Shown here piece by piece: positions 55,918 to 64,000 of a DNA stretch of 64,000 bases. Position numbers and translations under genes: made by a program. The first letter of the stretch is position 1. Each line of letters opens with the position of its first letter. The notes beneath the pieces were generated by a model. That model was not told the origin of the DNA. It was given only the letters and a program-made list of their open reading frames with translations, and did no database searches. Source of the stretch: Bacillus gaemokensis (GTDB lineage Bacteria > Bacillota > Bacilli > Bacillales > Bacillaceae_G); contig NZ_LTAQ01000001.1 in assembly GCF_001590835.1 (NCBI RefSeq), positions 1 through 64,000 of the forward strand, read 5' to 3'.

Positions 55918-56631
55918 TTAACAATGCCACCCACCGTTCACTCCAATGATTTGTCCTGTTATATAGGAAGCTCCTGGCGATAATAGAAACGACACCGTTT
56001 TTGCTACTTCCTCTGGGAGTCCAATTCTTCCAACTGGTATCTCTTCTGCAATCCCACCCTTATCTTCCTCTGAAAATACACTTAACATTTCCGTATCAAT
56101 CGCTCCTGGTGCCACTGCGTTTACACGTACCTCACTTAAAGCTACTTCTTTTGCTAATGCCTTTACGTATGAATTTTGCGCGCCTTTCACCATAGAATAT
56201 AACACTTCACAAGAAGCACCAATTTGTCCCCATATAGATGAAATTATAACAACATTTCCACTTCTACGTTGAATCATCGATGGAAGTATAAGCGACAGTA
56301 GCTTATACATATTTTTCACTTGCAATTCCAGCATTTCATCTAATTGTTCATTTGTAATATCTGTTACTAAACCAAATATACTTTTTCCAGCCGCATATAC
56401 AATACTATCAATCGGATGATGAATTTGTGCCCACAGCTTTTCTGCTCCATCTACTGCTGCTAAATTCGCTTGAACAGGGATGATTTTACTAAATTGCTTT
56501 TCTAATTCCCTTACTTTCTCTTCACCTCGATTGTAATGAACATACACTGTATAACCATCTTCAATTAACTGTTTTACAATCGCGGAGCCAATTCCTCCGC
56601 TTCCTCCCGTTACTAATGCAAACTTCTTCAT
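55918..56631 (-). CDS. ymfI: YmfI, short-chain reductase (EF-P 5-aminopentanone reductase)
   Basis: 237 residues, FabG-like SDR. The NADPH motif is GGSGGIGSAIVKQL; catalytic residues are Ser in VIISSIWG and Tyr-x3-Lys in YSMVKGAQ. The C-terminal GQIIGVNGGWHC is typical. In B. subtilis YmfI reduces 5-aminopentanone on Lys32 of elongation factor P, giving 5-aminopentanol. The assignment rests on synteny (between ymfJ and ymfH) and length. Confidence 0.88.
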   Translation of the reverse strand: MKKFALVTGGSGGIGSAIVKQLIEDGYTVYVHYNRGEEKVRELEKQFSKIIPVQANLAAVDGAEKLWAQIHHPIDSIVYAAGKSIFGLVTDITNEQLDEMLELQVKNMYKLLSLILPSMIQRRSGNVVIISSIWGQIGASCEVLYSMVKGAQNSYVKALAKEVALSEVRVNAVAPGAIDTEMLSVFSEEDKGGIAEEIPVGRIGLPEEVAKTVSFLLSPGASYITGQIIGVNGGWHC

Positions 56632-56689
56632 GTCTTTGTTCTCTTATCCTTTCATCTACAGAAAAACTCTTCCAAGCACCGATTTTGTT

Positions 56690-56819
56690 CATACATTCAC
56701 AACAAATAATACCCTCACCTTACAATTCGGCAATAGCCAAAAAGTTAGATGAGGGAGCAAATGTCTGTAAAATTCTGAGCGTAGAAGAGATCGTCCGCTT
56801 ATTAAAGTTTCACTTTATT
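56690..56819 (-). repeat. bcr1-type repeat, copy C (diverged)
   Basis: On the minus strand it begins AATAAAGTGAAACTTTAAT and runs through CCCTCATCTAACTTTTTGGC, TTGCCGAATTGTAAGGTGAG and GGTATTATTTGTTG. These match copies A and B at the same places (CGCCTAACTTC, CACCGAATTTTGAGGTGGGAG, GTATTACTGCCCG), though the left GC arms have decayed. Its first bases supply the TAA stop of ymfH. Confidence 0.75.
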
Positions 56820-58101
56820 TTTTCGGTAAGACTTGGCAAATACTCATTCTTTCTTCAGATAGGAGTGTTTTTGCTACTTCTTGCAAATCTTGAACTGTTA
56901 AGCTCTCCAGTACTGACAGCGCCTCAAATAAACTAGATTCATTAAATGCATATCGTGTGAATTGATTTGCAATATATTCAGGTGAATTAAGTGAGCGTAA
57001 AAAACCACCGATTTTCTTTTTCTTTACGCGCTCTAGCGCCTCAGCATCCAGTTCATTATAATTTGTCTGTAGTAAAATGCCCTTCAAGCGATTCGCTAGC
57101 TCGTCAGGCTGCTTCGTATCACCACCAACCATCGCAAAACCAAAGTTACTTTCTTCCGTATAATCATAAGAGAACGAGTCATCAATGAGACCTTCATTGT
57201 ATAAGGACTCATAATGGGATGATCCCTTCCCAAATAAATAATCTAAAAGTAATGTAAGCGCAATTTCTTGCTTTAAAAGTTCTTGACCTTTTTGTTTAAG
57301 CTGATTCGCTTTTATACCAACTAAACATTTTGGTGTTTGAACGGGCATAGAAATAATTTTTTTCTTTTCATTTACCTCTTCTGGTTCACTTTCAAAAGAC
57401 CTTACAATTTCCGGTTGGTTTTTGTAATCTTTTTTCGCTTGATTTTCACGTACTAAATCCATTGTTTTTTCAGGATCGATTGCACCAACAATAAATAATA
57501 ACATATTGCTCGGATGATAAAATGTTTCGTAGCACTCATATAATAAGTCTTTTGTAATTTTACTAATCGACTCAATCGTTCCTGCAATATCAATTTTAAT
57601 TGGATGCTTAACAAATAAACTATCTATTAAACCAAAATATAAACGCCAATCTGGATTATCTTGATACATTTGAATTTCTTGACCAATAATCCCCTTCTCT
57701 TTTTCAACTGTTTGTTCAGAGAAATACGGTTCCTGAACAAAATTTAATAACGTATTTAAGTTTTGCTCTACATTTGATGTACATGAAAAAAGATAAGCCG
57801 TTCTTGTAAATGAGGTAAAAGCATTTGCAGAGGCCCCTTGTTTACTAAACAGTTGAAATGCATCATGATCTTCTTTTTCAAATAATTTATGCTCAAGGAA
57901 ATGAGCAATTCCATCTGGTACCCGAATCATTTCGTCTTTTCCAAGTGGAACAAATGTATTATCAATGGAGCCATATTTTGTTGTAAACGTCGCGAAAGTT
58001 TTGTTAAATCCTTGTTTTGGCAATATATATACATCTAAGCCATTGGGAAGCTTTTCATAATAAAGCGTTTCTTTTAATTGTTCATAAGAAATTTTCTCCA
58101 T
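56815..58101 (-). CDS. ymfH: YmfH, M16 peptidase with intact zinc site
   Basis: 428 residues. The inverted zincin motif HxxEH is present (IAHFLEHKLFEKED), with the third Glu ligand about 77 residues on. M16B proteases work as two-chain clams; the neighbouring YmfF has no HxxEH and is probably the partner. The substrate is unknown. ymfF stops one base upstream of this start, so the two are coupled. The stop codon overlaps bcr1 copy C. Confidence 0.92.
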   Translation of the reverse strand: MEKISYEQLKETLYYEKLPNGLDVYILPKQGFNKTFATFTTKYGSIDNTFVPLGKDEMIRVPDGIAHFLEHKLFEKEDHDAFQLFSKQGASANAFTSFTRTAYLFSCTSNVEQNLNTLLNFVQEPYFSEQTVEKEKGIIGQEIQMYQDNPDWRLYFGLIDSLFVKHPIKIDIAGTIESISKITKDLLYECYETFYHPSNMLLFIVGAIDPEKTMDLVRENQAKKDYKNQPEIVRSFESEPEEVNEKKKIISMPVQTPKCLVGIKANQLKQKGQELLKQEIALTLLLDYLFGKGSSHYESLYNEGLIDDSFSYDYTEESNFGFAMVGGDTKQPDELANRLKGILLQTNYNELDAEALERVKKKKIGGFLRSLNSPEYIANQFTRYAFNESSLFEALSVLESLTVQDLQEVAKTLLSEERMSICQVLPKK

Positions 58102-59376
58102 CTATTCTCCCTCCGTCCCGTGTAAAAAGTAAATCGTATCTAGTTCAATGTTATTGGCAACCTTTACAATTTCTTCTTTCGTAACACGTTCGATACCCGT
58201 TAACCATTCCTCTACCGGGCGCTTACGCTCTGCAATGACACCATGATAAAGCATCTCCACAAAACCACGCGGTGTATCAATCGCCTCTAAAATTTGATTT
58301 TGAATTACACTTTTTGTTTGATGAATCTCTTCCTCTGAAAAATCACCATTTTGCATCGCTTTCATCTGCTCTTTAATAATCTCAACCGCTTTTTCATAGT
58401 TTTTCGCTTCAATACCTGACATAACAAAGAGCAGACCTTTATGACTTTCAAAACGCGATGCTGCATAATACGCTAAACTATTTTTTTCACGTACATTCAC
58501 GAATAATTTAGAATGTGAAAATCCGCCAAATAAACCGTTAAACAACTGTAGTGCAAAATAATCTTCATCACGATACGTAATATATGTGCGATATCCAATA
58601 TTCAACTTACTTTGCTTTAATTCTTGTTTTTCAACAATTTCTTTCTCTTCGTTATTTCGTTTATGAAGAAGGACATTTTTTTCCTTCGACGTACGCATCG
58701 GGATTGAAAAATATTGACCAACAAGATTAACTGCATCTTCTGAAATGTCACCAATAATATAAAGATCCATTTCATCTTCCGCTAACACTTGTTGATAATA
58801 CTGATACAAACTTTTATTTGTAATAGAAGTGATGCGTTCCTTTTGTCCATTTGCACTTAATCGATATGGTTCTACTTTACACATTTCTTCTATTAATCGT
58901 TCGTTGGCATATCGCATTTTATCATCATAAGTCGCTTCAATTCGCTGCAATAGTGCTCGTTTTTCACTTTCCACGATAGAATGTAAAAAACTATTTTCTT
59001 CTGTTGCCGGATGTAATACAATATCAGACAGCATAGAAAGCGCTTTTTCAAAAAGCGGTGGTGCATCCTGTAAATATGTTTCATTGGCAATGTCCACATA
59101 AATGGAGATGATATGATCTTCCCCCTTTTTGCTCACATCCACCGCTAGAGAAGAACCGTATAATTCCTCTAAATATTGTCGAAGACGAATTACAGATGGT
59201 AATTTCTCTGTAGCACTTTGTAATACGTACGGTAATAAAGCACGTTCTGTCACTGTTTCTTCATTTAAAGGCGCTTTGAATCGAAATACAAATGTATTTG
59301 TTTTATATTTGTCTGTAGGAATCATATGTACTCGCAAACCACCTAGTTCATGCATTTGCTGTTCCATCAGTTTCAT
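58102..59376 (-). CDS. ymfF: YmfF, M16-family protein lacking the zinc motif
   Basis: 424 residues from the ATG at 59376, behind AAAGGAGGG; an upstream start at 59418 has no RBS. The M16 fold is evident (LYGSSLAVDVSKKGEDHIIS, FNGLFGGFSHSKLFVNVREK), but where HxxEH should stand the sequence reads LQSATEKLPS, so the subunit is not catalytic. Probably pairs with YmfH, as MPP-type alpha/beta partners do. Confidence 0.9.
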   Translation of the reverse strand: MKLMEQQMHELGGLRVHMIPTDKYKTNTFVFRFKAPLNEETVTERALLPYVLQSATEKLPSVIRLRQYLEELYGSSLAVDVSKKGEDHIISIYVDIANETYLQDAPPLFEKALSMLSDIVLHPATEENSFLHSIVESEKRALLQRIEATYDDKMRYANERLIEEMCKVEPYRLSANGQKERITSITNKSLYQYYQQVLAEDEMDLYIIGDISEDAVNLVGQYFSIPMRTSKEKNVLLHKRNNEEKEIVEKQELKQSKLNIGYRTYITYRDEDYFALQLFNGLFGGFSHSKLFVNVREKNSLAYYAASRFESHKGLLFVMSGIEAKNYEKAVEIIKEQMKAMQNGDFSEEEIHQTKSVIQNQILEAIDTPRGFVEMLYHGVIAERKRPVEEWLTGIERVTKEEIVKVANNIELDTIYFLHGTEGE

Positions 59377-59540
59377 TTTATAGCCCTCCTTTACATATGT
59401 AGGAATATTCCTCTTCAATATACAGTTTTTAGAAAAGAAAAAGCAACTTTTCTTCCTTATCTCCTTTACGTAATTTCCCTTCTAGTAGTTGACTAAGTGT
59501 AAAAGCAGGAAGTAATTTTCTGTATTAAACATATTCTATG

Positions 59541-59574
59541 TAAAAAAGCCCGCACTAATGTGCGAGCTTTTTAT
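59541..59574 (-). terminator. Intrinsic terminator of the nup operon
   Basis: AAAAAGCTCGCAC, 4-nt loop, GTGCGGGCTTTTTT on the minus strand (one mismatch). Confidence 0.9.
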
Positions 59575-59587
59575 ACTTTATCGATAC

Positions 59588-60547
59588 TTATCTTTTTCCT
59601 TTTTCATACGGTGTACCTAACGCTTTCGGAGCTTCCGAACGCCCTACAAAACCGACAAGTGCTAAAATCGTGAACACATACGGTAATATTGTTAAGAAAA
59701 CACTTGGGATTTGATCTAATACAGGAATTGTACCTCCTGTTACACTAAGTGATTGTGCAAAACCGAAAAATAACGCGGCACCAAGTGCACCAAGTGGATT
59801 CCATTTCCCAAAAATCATCGCAGCTAGTGCTAAGAAACCTTGTCCGGTAATCGTGGCACCCGAGAAGTTATTAGAAATTGACATCGCAAAAATCGCACCA
59901 CCAACGCCGGCAAACGTTCCTGAAATACAAACAGCAATATAACGCATTTTATACACATTAATCCCCATTGTATCTGCTGCCATTGGGTGCTCACCAACCG
60001 CACGCAATCGAAGGCCAAACGGCGTTTTATAAATAATGTACCAAACAACAAATGCTAAAATAATGGCAATATACGATGTTACTGGTACATTTGAGAAAAA
60101 GATTTTTCCGATAACTGGAATATCAGAAAGTCCTGGGACATCAATTTTTTCAATACGATATTCAATAAAATCAGTTTGCCCTTTATCAAAAATCTTCTTA
60201 ATTGCAAACACTGTTAAACCAAGAGCTAAAAAGTTAATCGCAACCCCACTTACAACTTGATCTGCACGGAATGTAATTGACGCCACCGCATGAAGAAGTG
60301 CAAATAATCCACCGCCAATTGCCGCAAAGATAAGTGCAATCCAAGGAGTCATAGTCCCCCAAGTATCCCCCATCAATAGTGTTGTAACAACACCAATAAA
60401 TGCACCGAATAGCATTAATCCTTCCAATGCGATATTTACAACACCAGAACGCTCACTAAATACGCCACCTAGCGCCGTAAAAATAATCGGTGCTGCCGTA
60501 TATAACGTACCCGTCACAAGAATGGCTAAAACATCTAGAAAACTCAT
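59588..60547 (-). CDS. nupQ: Nucleoside ABC transporter permease NupQ
   Basis: 319 residues, about eight to nine membrane segments, branched-chain-type permease family 2. It opens VLAILVTGTLYTAAPIIFTA and has ERSGVVNIALEGLMLFGAF, LRAVGEHPMAADTMGINVYK. Corresponds to YufQ/NupQ, half of the guanosine importer channel. It starts directly after the nupP stop. Confidence 0.92.
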   Translation of the reverse strand: MSFLDVLAILVTGTLYTAAPIIFTALGGVFSERSGVVNIALEGLMLFGAFIGVVTTLLMGDTWGTMTPWIALIFAAIGGGLFALLHAVASITFRADQVVSGVAINFLALGLTVFAIKKIFDKGQTDFIEYRIEKIDVPGLSDIPVIGKIFFSNVPVTSYIAIILAFVVWYIIYKTPFGLRLRAVGEHPMAADTMGINVYKMRYIAVCISGTFAGVGGAIFAMSISNNFSGATITGQGFLALAAMIFGKWNPLGALGAALFFGFAQSLSVTGGTIPVLDQIPSVFLTILPYVFTILALVGFVGRSEAPKALGTPYEKGKR

Positions 60548-61606
60548 TTATTTCCCCTCCTTGCTCATACGTGTAAGCGCCCATCTTAAAACATAACTAC
60601 ATGCAACAAAGAAGATAATACACGCGATGATTACATTGATAAGCTCTGATGGAACATCTGCTTCAAAATTCATTTGTGGCGATGCACTTTTTAAACCACC
60701 AAATAGTAAAGCTGCAAGTAATATACCAAATGGATTATTTCCACCAAGAAGCGCTACTGCAATCCCGTCAAACCCAATGCCCGTAAATGACGACATCGCT
60801 GTCATGCTTTGAAATGTCCCAAGACCTTCCATTGCGCCACCAATCCCTGCAAACGCCCCAGCGATTGTCATAGATAATACAACATTACGAGAGACTTTCA
60901 TTCCCGCATATTGAGAAGCATGTGAGTTAAATCCAACTGATTTCAATTCATATCCTAAAGTTGTTCTATCTAATAAGAACCACATGAAAATTGCAACAAC
61001 AATTGCTACAACAATTCCCCAGTGCAGACGAGAACCATCTGTCAAAGAAGATAACCATTCTGAAGCTAATGAAGCACTTGACTGAACATCATAGGTTTTA
61101 TCATTACCTTCATGTAAAAAACGCTTAATGATGTCATATGTAACATACAGTGCAATATAATTCATCATAATCGTTACAATAACTTCATTTACTTTAAATT
61201 TCCCTTTCAAATAACCAGGAATAAATCCCCATAAGCCACCAACTACAGCCGCGACTAAAATAGATAATGGAATATGAAGAAATCCAGGTAATGATACAGC
61301 ATACCCAAACCAAACCGCTGCAAGCCAGCCTACTAACAACTGACCTTCTACTCCAATATTAAATAGTCCTGTTCGAAATGCAAAAGCTACCGATAGCCCC
61401 GCAAGGATAAGTGGAATCATTGTACGAAGGGTCTCCCCAATTGCACTTGAGCTGCCAAACATGCCAGTCCAAAGTGCACCATAGCCAACTATTGGATCAT
61501 ATCCACTGACTAACATAACAATTGCTCCAACAAGTAAACCAAAAATAACGGATAGCACAGGCACTAAAATATTAATCGTTCGCTCCGTTAAAAACTTTTT
61601 AGCCAT
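60548..61606 (-). CDS. nupP: Nucleoside ABC transporter permease NupP
   Basis: 352 residues with about nine membrane segments. FRTGLFNIGVEGQLLVGWLA and LKSVGFNSHASQYAGMKVSR are family landmarks. Corresponds to YufP/NupP; pairs with NupQ in the membrane. Its start overlaps the end of nupO by 8 bp. Confidence 0.92.
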   Translation of the reverse strand: MAKKFLTERTINILVPVLSVIFGLLVGAIVMLVSGYDPIVGYGALWTGMFGSSSAIGETLRTMIPLILAGLSVAFAFRTGLFNIGVEGQLLVGWLAAVWFGYAVSLPGFLHIPLSILVAAVVGGLWGFIPGYLKGKFKVNEVIVTIMMNYIALYVTYDIIKRFLHEGNDKTYDVQSSASLASEWLSSLTDGSRLHWGIVVAIVVAIFMWFLLDRTTLGYELKSVGFNSHASQYAGMKVSRNVVLSMTIAGAFAGIGGAMEGLGTFQSMTAMSSFTGIGFDGIAVALLGGNNPFGILLAALLFGGLKSASPQMNFEADVPSELINVIIACIIFFVACSYVLRWALTRMSKEGK

Positions 61607-63131
61607 TTATACCCACCTGCTCTTTCTCTGTTCCCCCAGCCATTAAAAGACCAAGCTGTTGTTCATTTGTTTCTTTTGCATCAACAATTGCTACGATTTT
61701 CCCTTCATAAATAACAGCAACACGGTCACTCACATTTAAAATTTCATCAAGTTCTAAAGATAAAAGAAGTACTGCTTTTTCTTTATCTCTCTGCTCAATT
61801 AATTTTTTATGAATAAATTCAATCGCCCCTACATCTAAACCACGTGTTGGCTGCGCTGCAATTAACAACTCAGGATCACGATCTACTTCACGCGCAATAA
61901 TTGCTTTTTGTTGGTTTCCACCAGATAAAGCACGAGCCAATGTTTGATCACTTGGTGTACGCACATCAAACTGCTCAATAAGCTCTTTTGCTTTTTGTGT
62001 AATTTTACTAAAATTTAAAATCCCCTTATTTGAAAATGGATTTTTATAATATGTTTGTAGAACAATATTATCTCTAACAGAAAAATCAAGAACGAGCCCA
62101 TGCTTATGACGATCTTCTGGAATATGACCGATTCCTTCTTCTGTAATACGTCTAACTGGCCAGTTTGTTATTTCTTTCCCCTTAATTGTAATAGAACCTG
62201 ACTCAACTTTTCGTAAACCAGTAATTGCTTCTATTAATTCGCTTTGTCCATTCCCATCAATCCCTGCAATACCAACAATTTCTCCTGCACGAACAGTTAA
62301 GTCAAGGCCTTTTACAGCAGGTAATTGACGTGCATCATGAACAACAAGATTTGCAATAGAAAGTACATCTTCCTTTGGCTTCGCGTCTAATTTTTCTGTT
62401 TTAAAATTCACTTGACGTCCGACCATTAGTTCTGCAAGTTTATGTTCATCTGTATTTGCAACGTCAACTGTTCCGATTCCCTTCCCTTTACGAATAATCG
62501 TACAACGATCACAAACTTCCATAATCTCTTTTAACTTATGTGTAATAAGAATAATAGACTTACCTTCTTGCACAAGCTTTTTCATAATTTGAATTAATTC
62601 ATGGATTTCTTGAGGTGTTAATACTGCTGTCGGCTCATCGAATATTAAAATTTCTGCTCCGCGATAAAGCGTTTTTAAAATTTCAACACGTTGCTGCATA
62701 CCAACCGAAATATCTTCAATTTTCGCATATGGGTCTACCGCTAAACCATATTGCTCCGATAATTGTTTAATTTCTTTTGCAGCTTCTTCAACAGCAATCT
62801 TTCCTTTTTTTTTCGGTTCATTCCCAAGAATAATATTCTCGGTAACTGTAAAATTATGAACTAACATAAAGTGCTGATGAACCATCCCAATACCAAGATC
62901 ATTTGCAACGTTAGGATTCGTAATTTTTACAGCATTCTCTTTAATCTTAATTTCTCCCTGCTCCGGTTGGTACAAACCAAAAAGAACGTTCATTAACGTT
63001 GACTTCCCCGCACCATTTTCTCCGAGTAAAGCATGTATTTCTCCCTGTTTTACTTGCAGCGTAATATTATCGTTCGCTACAATGCCTGGGAATACTTTTG
63101 TAATATTATTCATCTCAATTACGTATTCCAT
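61599..63131 (-). CDS. nupO: Nucleoside ABC transporter ATPase NupO (two ATPase domains)
   Basis: 510 residues. The first ATPase domain has GENGAGKST, SVGMQQRVEILKTL and ILIFDEPTAVL; the second has a degenerate P-loop GIDGNGQSE, LSGGNQQKAIIAREV and the DEPT-position altered to LIAAQPTRGLD. That pattern is usual for the RbsA/YufO class, where only one site is fully active. Located in the nupNOPQ operon. Confidence 0.94.
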   Translation of the reverse strand: MEYVIEMNNITKVFPGIVANDNITLQVKQGEIHALLGENGAGKSTLMNVLFGLYQPEQGEIKIKENAVKITNPNVANDLGIGMVHQHFMLVHNFTVTENIILGNEPKKKGKIAVEEAAKEIKQLSEQYGLAVDPYAKIEDISVGMQQRVEILKTLYRGAEILIFDEPTAVLTPQEIHELIQIMKKLVQEGKSIILITHKLKEIMEVCDRCTIIRKGKGIGTVDVANTDEHKLAELMVGRQVNFKTEKLDAKPKEDVLSIANLVVHDARQLPAVKGLDLTVRAGEIVGIAGIDGNGQSELIEAITGLRKVESGSITIKGKEITNWPVRRITEEGIGHIPEDRHKHGLVLDFSVRDNIVLQTYYKNPFSNKGILNFSKITQKAKELIEQFDVRTPSDQTLARALSGGNQQKAIIAREVDRDPELLIAAQPTRGLDVGAIEFIHKKLIEQRDKEKAVLLLSLELDEILNVSDRVAVIYEGKIVAIVDAKETNEQQLGLLMAGGTEKEQVGING

Positions 63132-63196
63132 TTTGTTCCTCCTTTTAGCAGGGAACCGTCCCCTATTGCACTCTATTAAAAGTAACTTTATATATA

Positions 63197-63224
63197 CAAA
63201 GGTTAGTTCTAAGAACTAACCTTT
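63197..63224 (-). terminator. Hairpin between nupN and nupO, possible attenuator
   Basis: AAAGGTTAGTTCT and AGAACTAACCTTT form a 26-bp palindrome 13 bp after the nupN stop. The T-run is poor, so it may only reduce transcription of nupOPQ or stabilise the nupN 3' end. Confidence 0.65.
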
Positions 63225-63236
63225 GCTATTTCTCTA

Positions 63237-64000
63237 TTATTTCTTAAGAGAAGCTTCGTATTCTTTGTACTCTTTATCAGTAGCAGGTACTTTAATTTCG
63301 CCAGCCGTAATTTTCTTTTCAAGCTCTTCTACTTTAGTTAAGATTTCTGGGTTTACTTTTTTCACATTATCAGTTGTTTTTGCAATACCAATACCGTCAT
63401 CTTTCAAACCAAACTCTTCGATTTTTCCGCCTTTTAATTTACCTTCTTTTGCTTCTTGTGCTACTTTTTGAACCGCAATGTCAACGCGTTTTACCATAGA
63501 AGTTAATGTTACGTTTTCAGGCATACCTTCCTGGTTTTGATCACGGTCAACACCAATTACCCAAACATTTTCACCTTTTTTCTTACGGTTTTTAGCTTCA
63601 GTAAACACGCCGTTCCCAGTACCACCAGCAGCATGATAAATCACGTCTACTCCTTGTCCGTACATTGCTGATGCAAGGACAGTACCTTTTTCAGGTTTAT
63701 CAAATGCTTCTGCATACTCAGATACAATCTCAACGTTTGGATTAACAGCTTTAGCACCAGCTTTAAATCCATTCTCAAACTTACTAATTAAATCACTCTT
63801 CATTCCACCAACAAACCCAACTTTATTTGTTTTCGTCGACATCGCTGCTACTGCACCTACAAGGAATGACCCTTCATGATCCTTAAATGTAATACTTGTT
63901 ACATTCGGTTCTTTTACTACAGTATCTACAATCGCAAACTGTTGTTTTGGAAACTCTTTTGCAACGTCTCCAATTGCTTTTTCTAATTTATAGCCAATAC
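63237..64000 (-). CDS. nupN: Nucleoside-binding lipoprotein NupN (BMP family), 5' end outside the window
   Basis: The frame stays open from the stop at 63237 to the window edge, so at least 254 residues are present and the N-terminal signal peptide lies beyond 64000. BMP/PnrA-family landmarks: HEGSFLVGAVAAM, VGFVGGMKSDLISKFENGFK, VIYHAAGGTGNGVFTEA and VIGVDRDQNQEG. It binds purine nucleosides outside the cell and feeds NupPQ. An ATG at 63842 is internal, not a start. Confidence 0.93.
   Translation of the reverse strand, partial: IGYKLEKAIGDVAKEFPKQQFAIVDTVVKEPNVTSITFKDHEGSFLVGAVAAMSTKTNKVGFVGGMKSDLISKFENGFKAGAKAVNPNVEIVSEYAEAFDKPEKGTVLASAMYGQGVDVIYHAAGGTGNGVFTEAKNRKKKGENVWVIGVDRDQNQEGMPENVTLTSMVKRVDIAVQKVAQEAKEGKLKGGKIEEFGLKDDGIGIAKTTDNVKKVNPEILTKVEELEKKITAGEIKVPATDKEYKEYEASLKK

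Noticed and set aside
59830-60260. Open frames on both strands within nupQ
   Set aside because: Shadows of a permease gene with clear motifs and operon context.

Overview
This window looks like a chromosomal segment from a Bacillus cereus group bacterium (B. cereus, B. thuringiensis, B. anthracis or a close relative). The DNA is AT-rich, the ribosome-binding sites are strong (GGAGG type), and the gene set is that of a spore former (cotE, spoVS, ricA). The order mutL-mutS-cotE-ricA-miaB ... spoVS-ymdB-rny-recA-cinA-pgsA-rodZ-ymfKJIHF is the Bacillus core order. Three copies of a bcr1-type repeat, known from the B. cereus group, are also visible. The organism is inferred from these features; no database was searched.

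Left part (1 to about 35 kb): accessory and metabolic genes on both strands. In order these are a broken spore-coat-like gene, a macrolide-type glycosyltransferase, an amino acid permease, a Met-rich small protein, a formate/nitrite-type channel, HU, a CsoR-type repressor, a LuxR regulator and a methyltransferase. Next comes a complete Fur-controlled catechol siderophore operon (feuABC, its own ATPase and a BesA-type esterase), then an alkylation-repair operon (adaA-adaB-alkA). After that come 6-phosphogluconolactonase, pepT, several DUF proteins, a HAD phosphatase, a Crp-type regulator, an O-methyltransferase, an SgrR-type regulator, a MocR regulator and a second amino acid permease. Debris is common here: an IS3 remnant, pieces of MFS, VOC and DUF1801 genes, and four genes that each seem to lack or gain a base, three of them in a homopolymer.

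Right part (about 35 to 64 kb): every gene is on the minus strand. It holds mismatch repair (mutSL), coat assembly (cotE), tRNA modification and RNA processing (miaB, ricA, rny), 2-oxoacid:ferredoxin oxidoreductase (korAB), a membrane dipeptidase, spoVS, ymdB, SOS-controlled recA, cinA, pgsA, rodZ, the ymfKJIHF genes and the nucleoside ABC transporter nupNOPQ, whose first gene runs off the right edge. These genes are intact and most groups end in clear intrinsic terminators.

I found no CRISPR array, tRNA, rRNA, prophage or obvious defence island. The items most worth a second look are the 39 percent methionine mini-protein, the Ada-like zinc module on the front of AlkA, the YdeI-CDGSH fusion (frameshifted here), bcr1 copies that begin exactly at gene stop codons, and long, possibly structured leaders upstream of miaB and rny.
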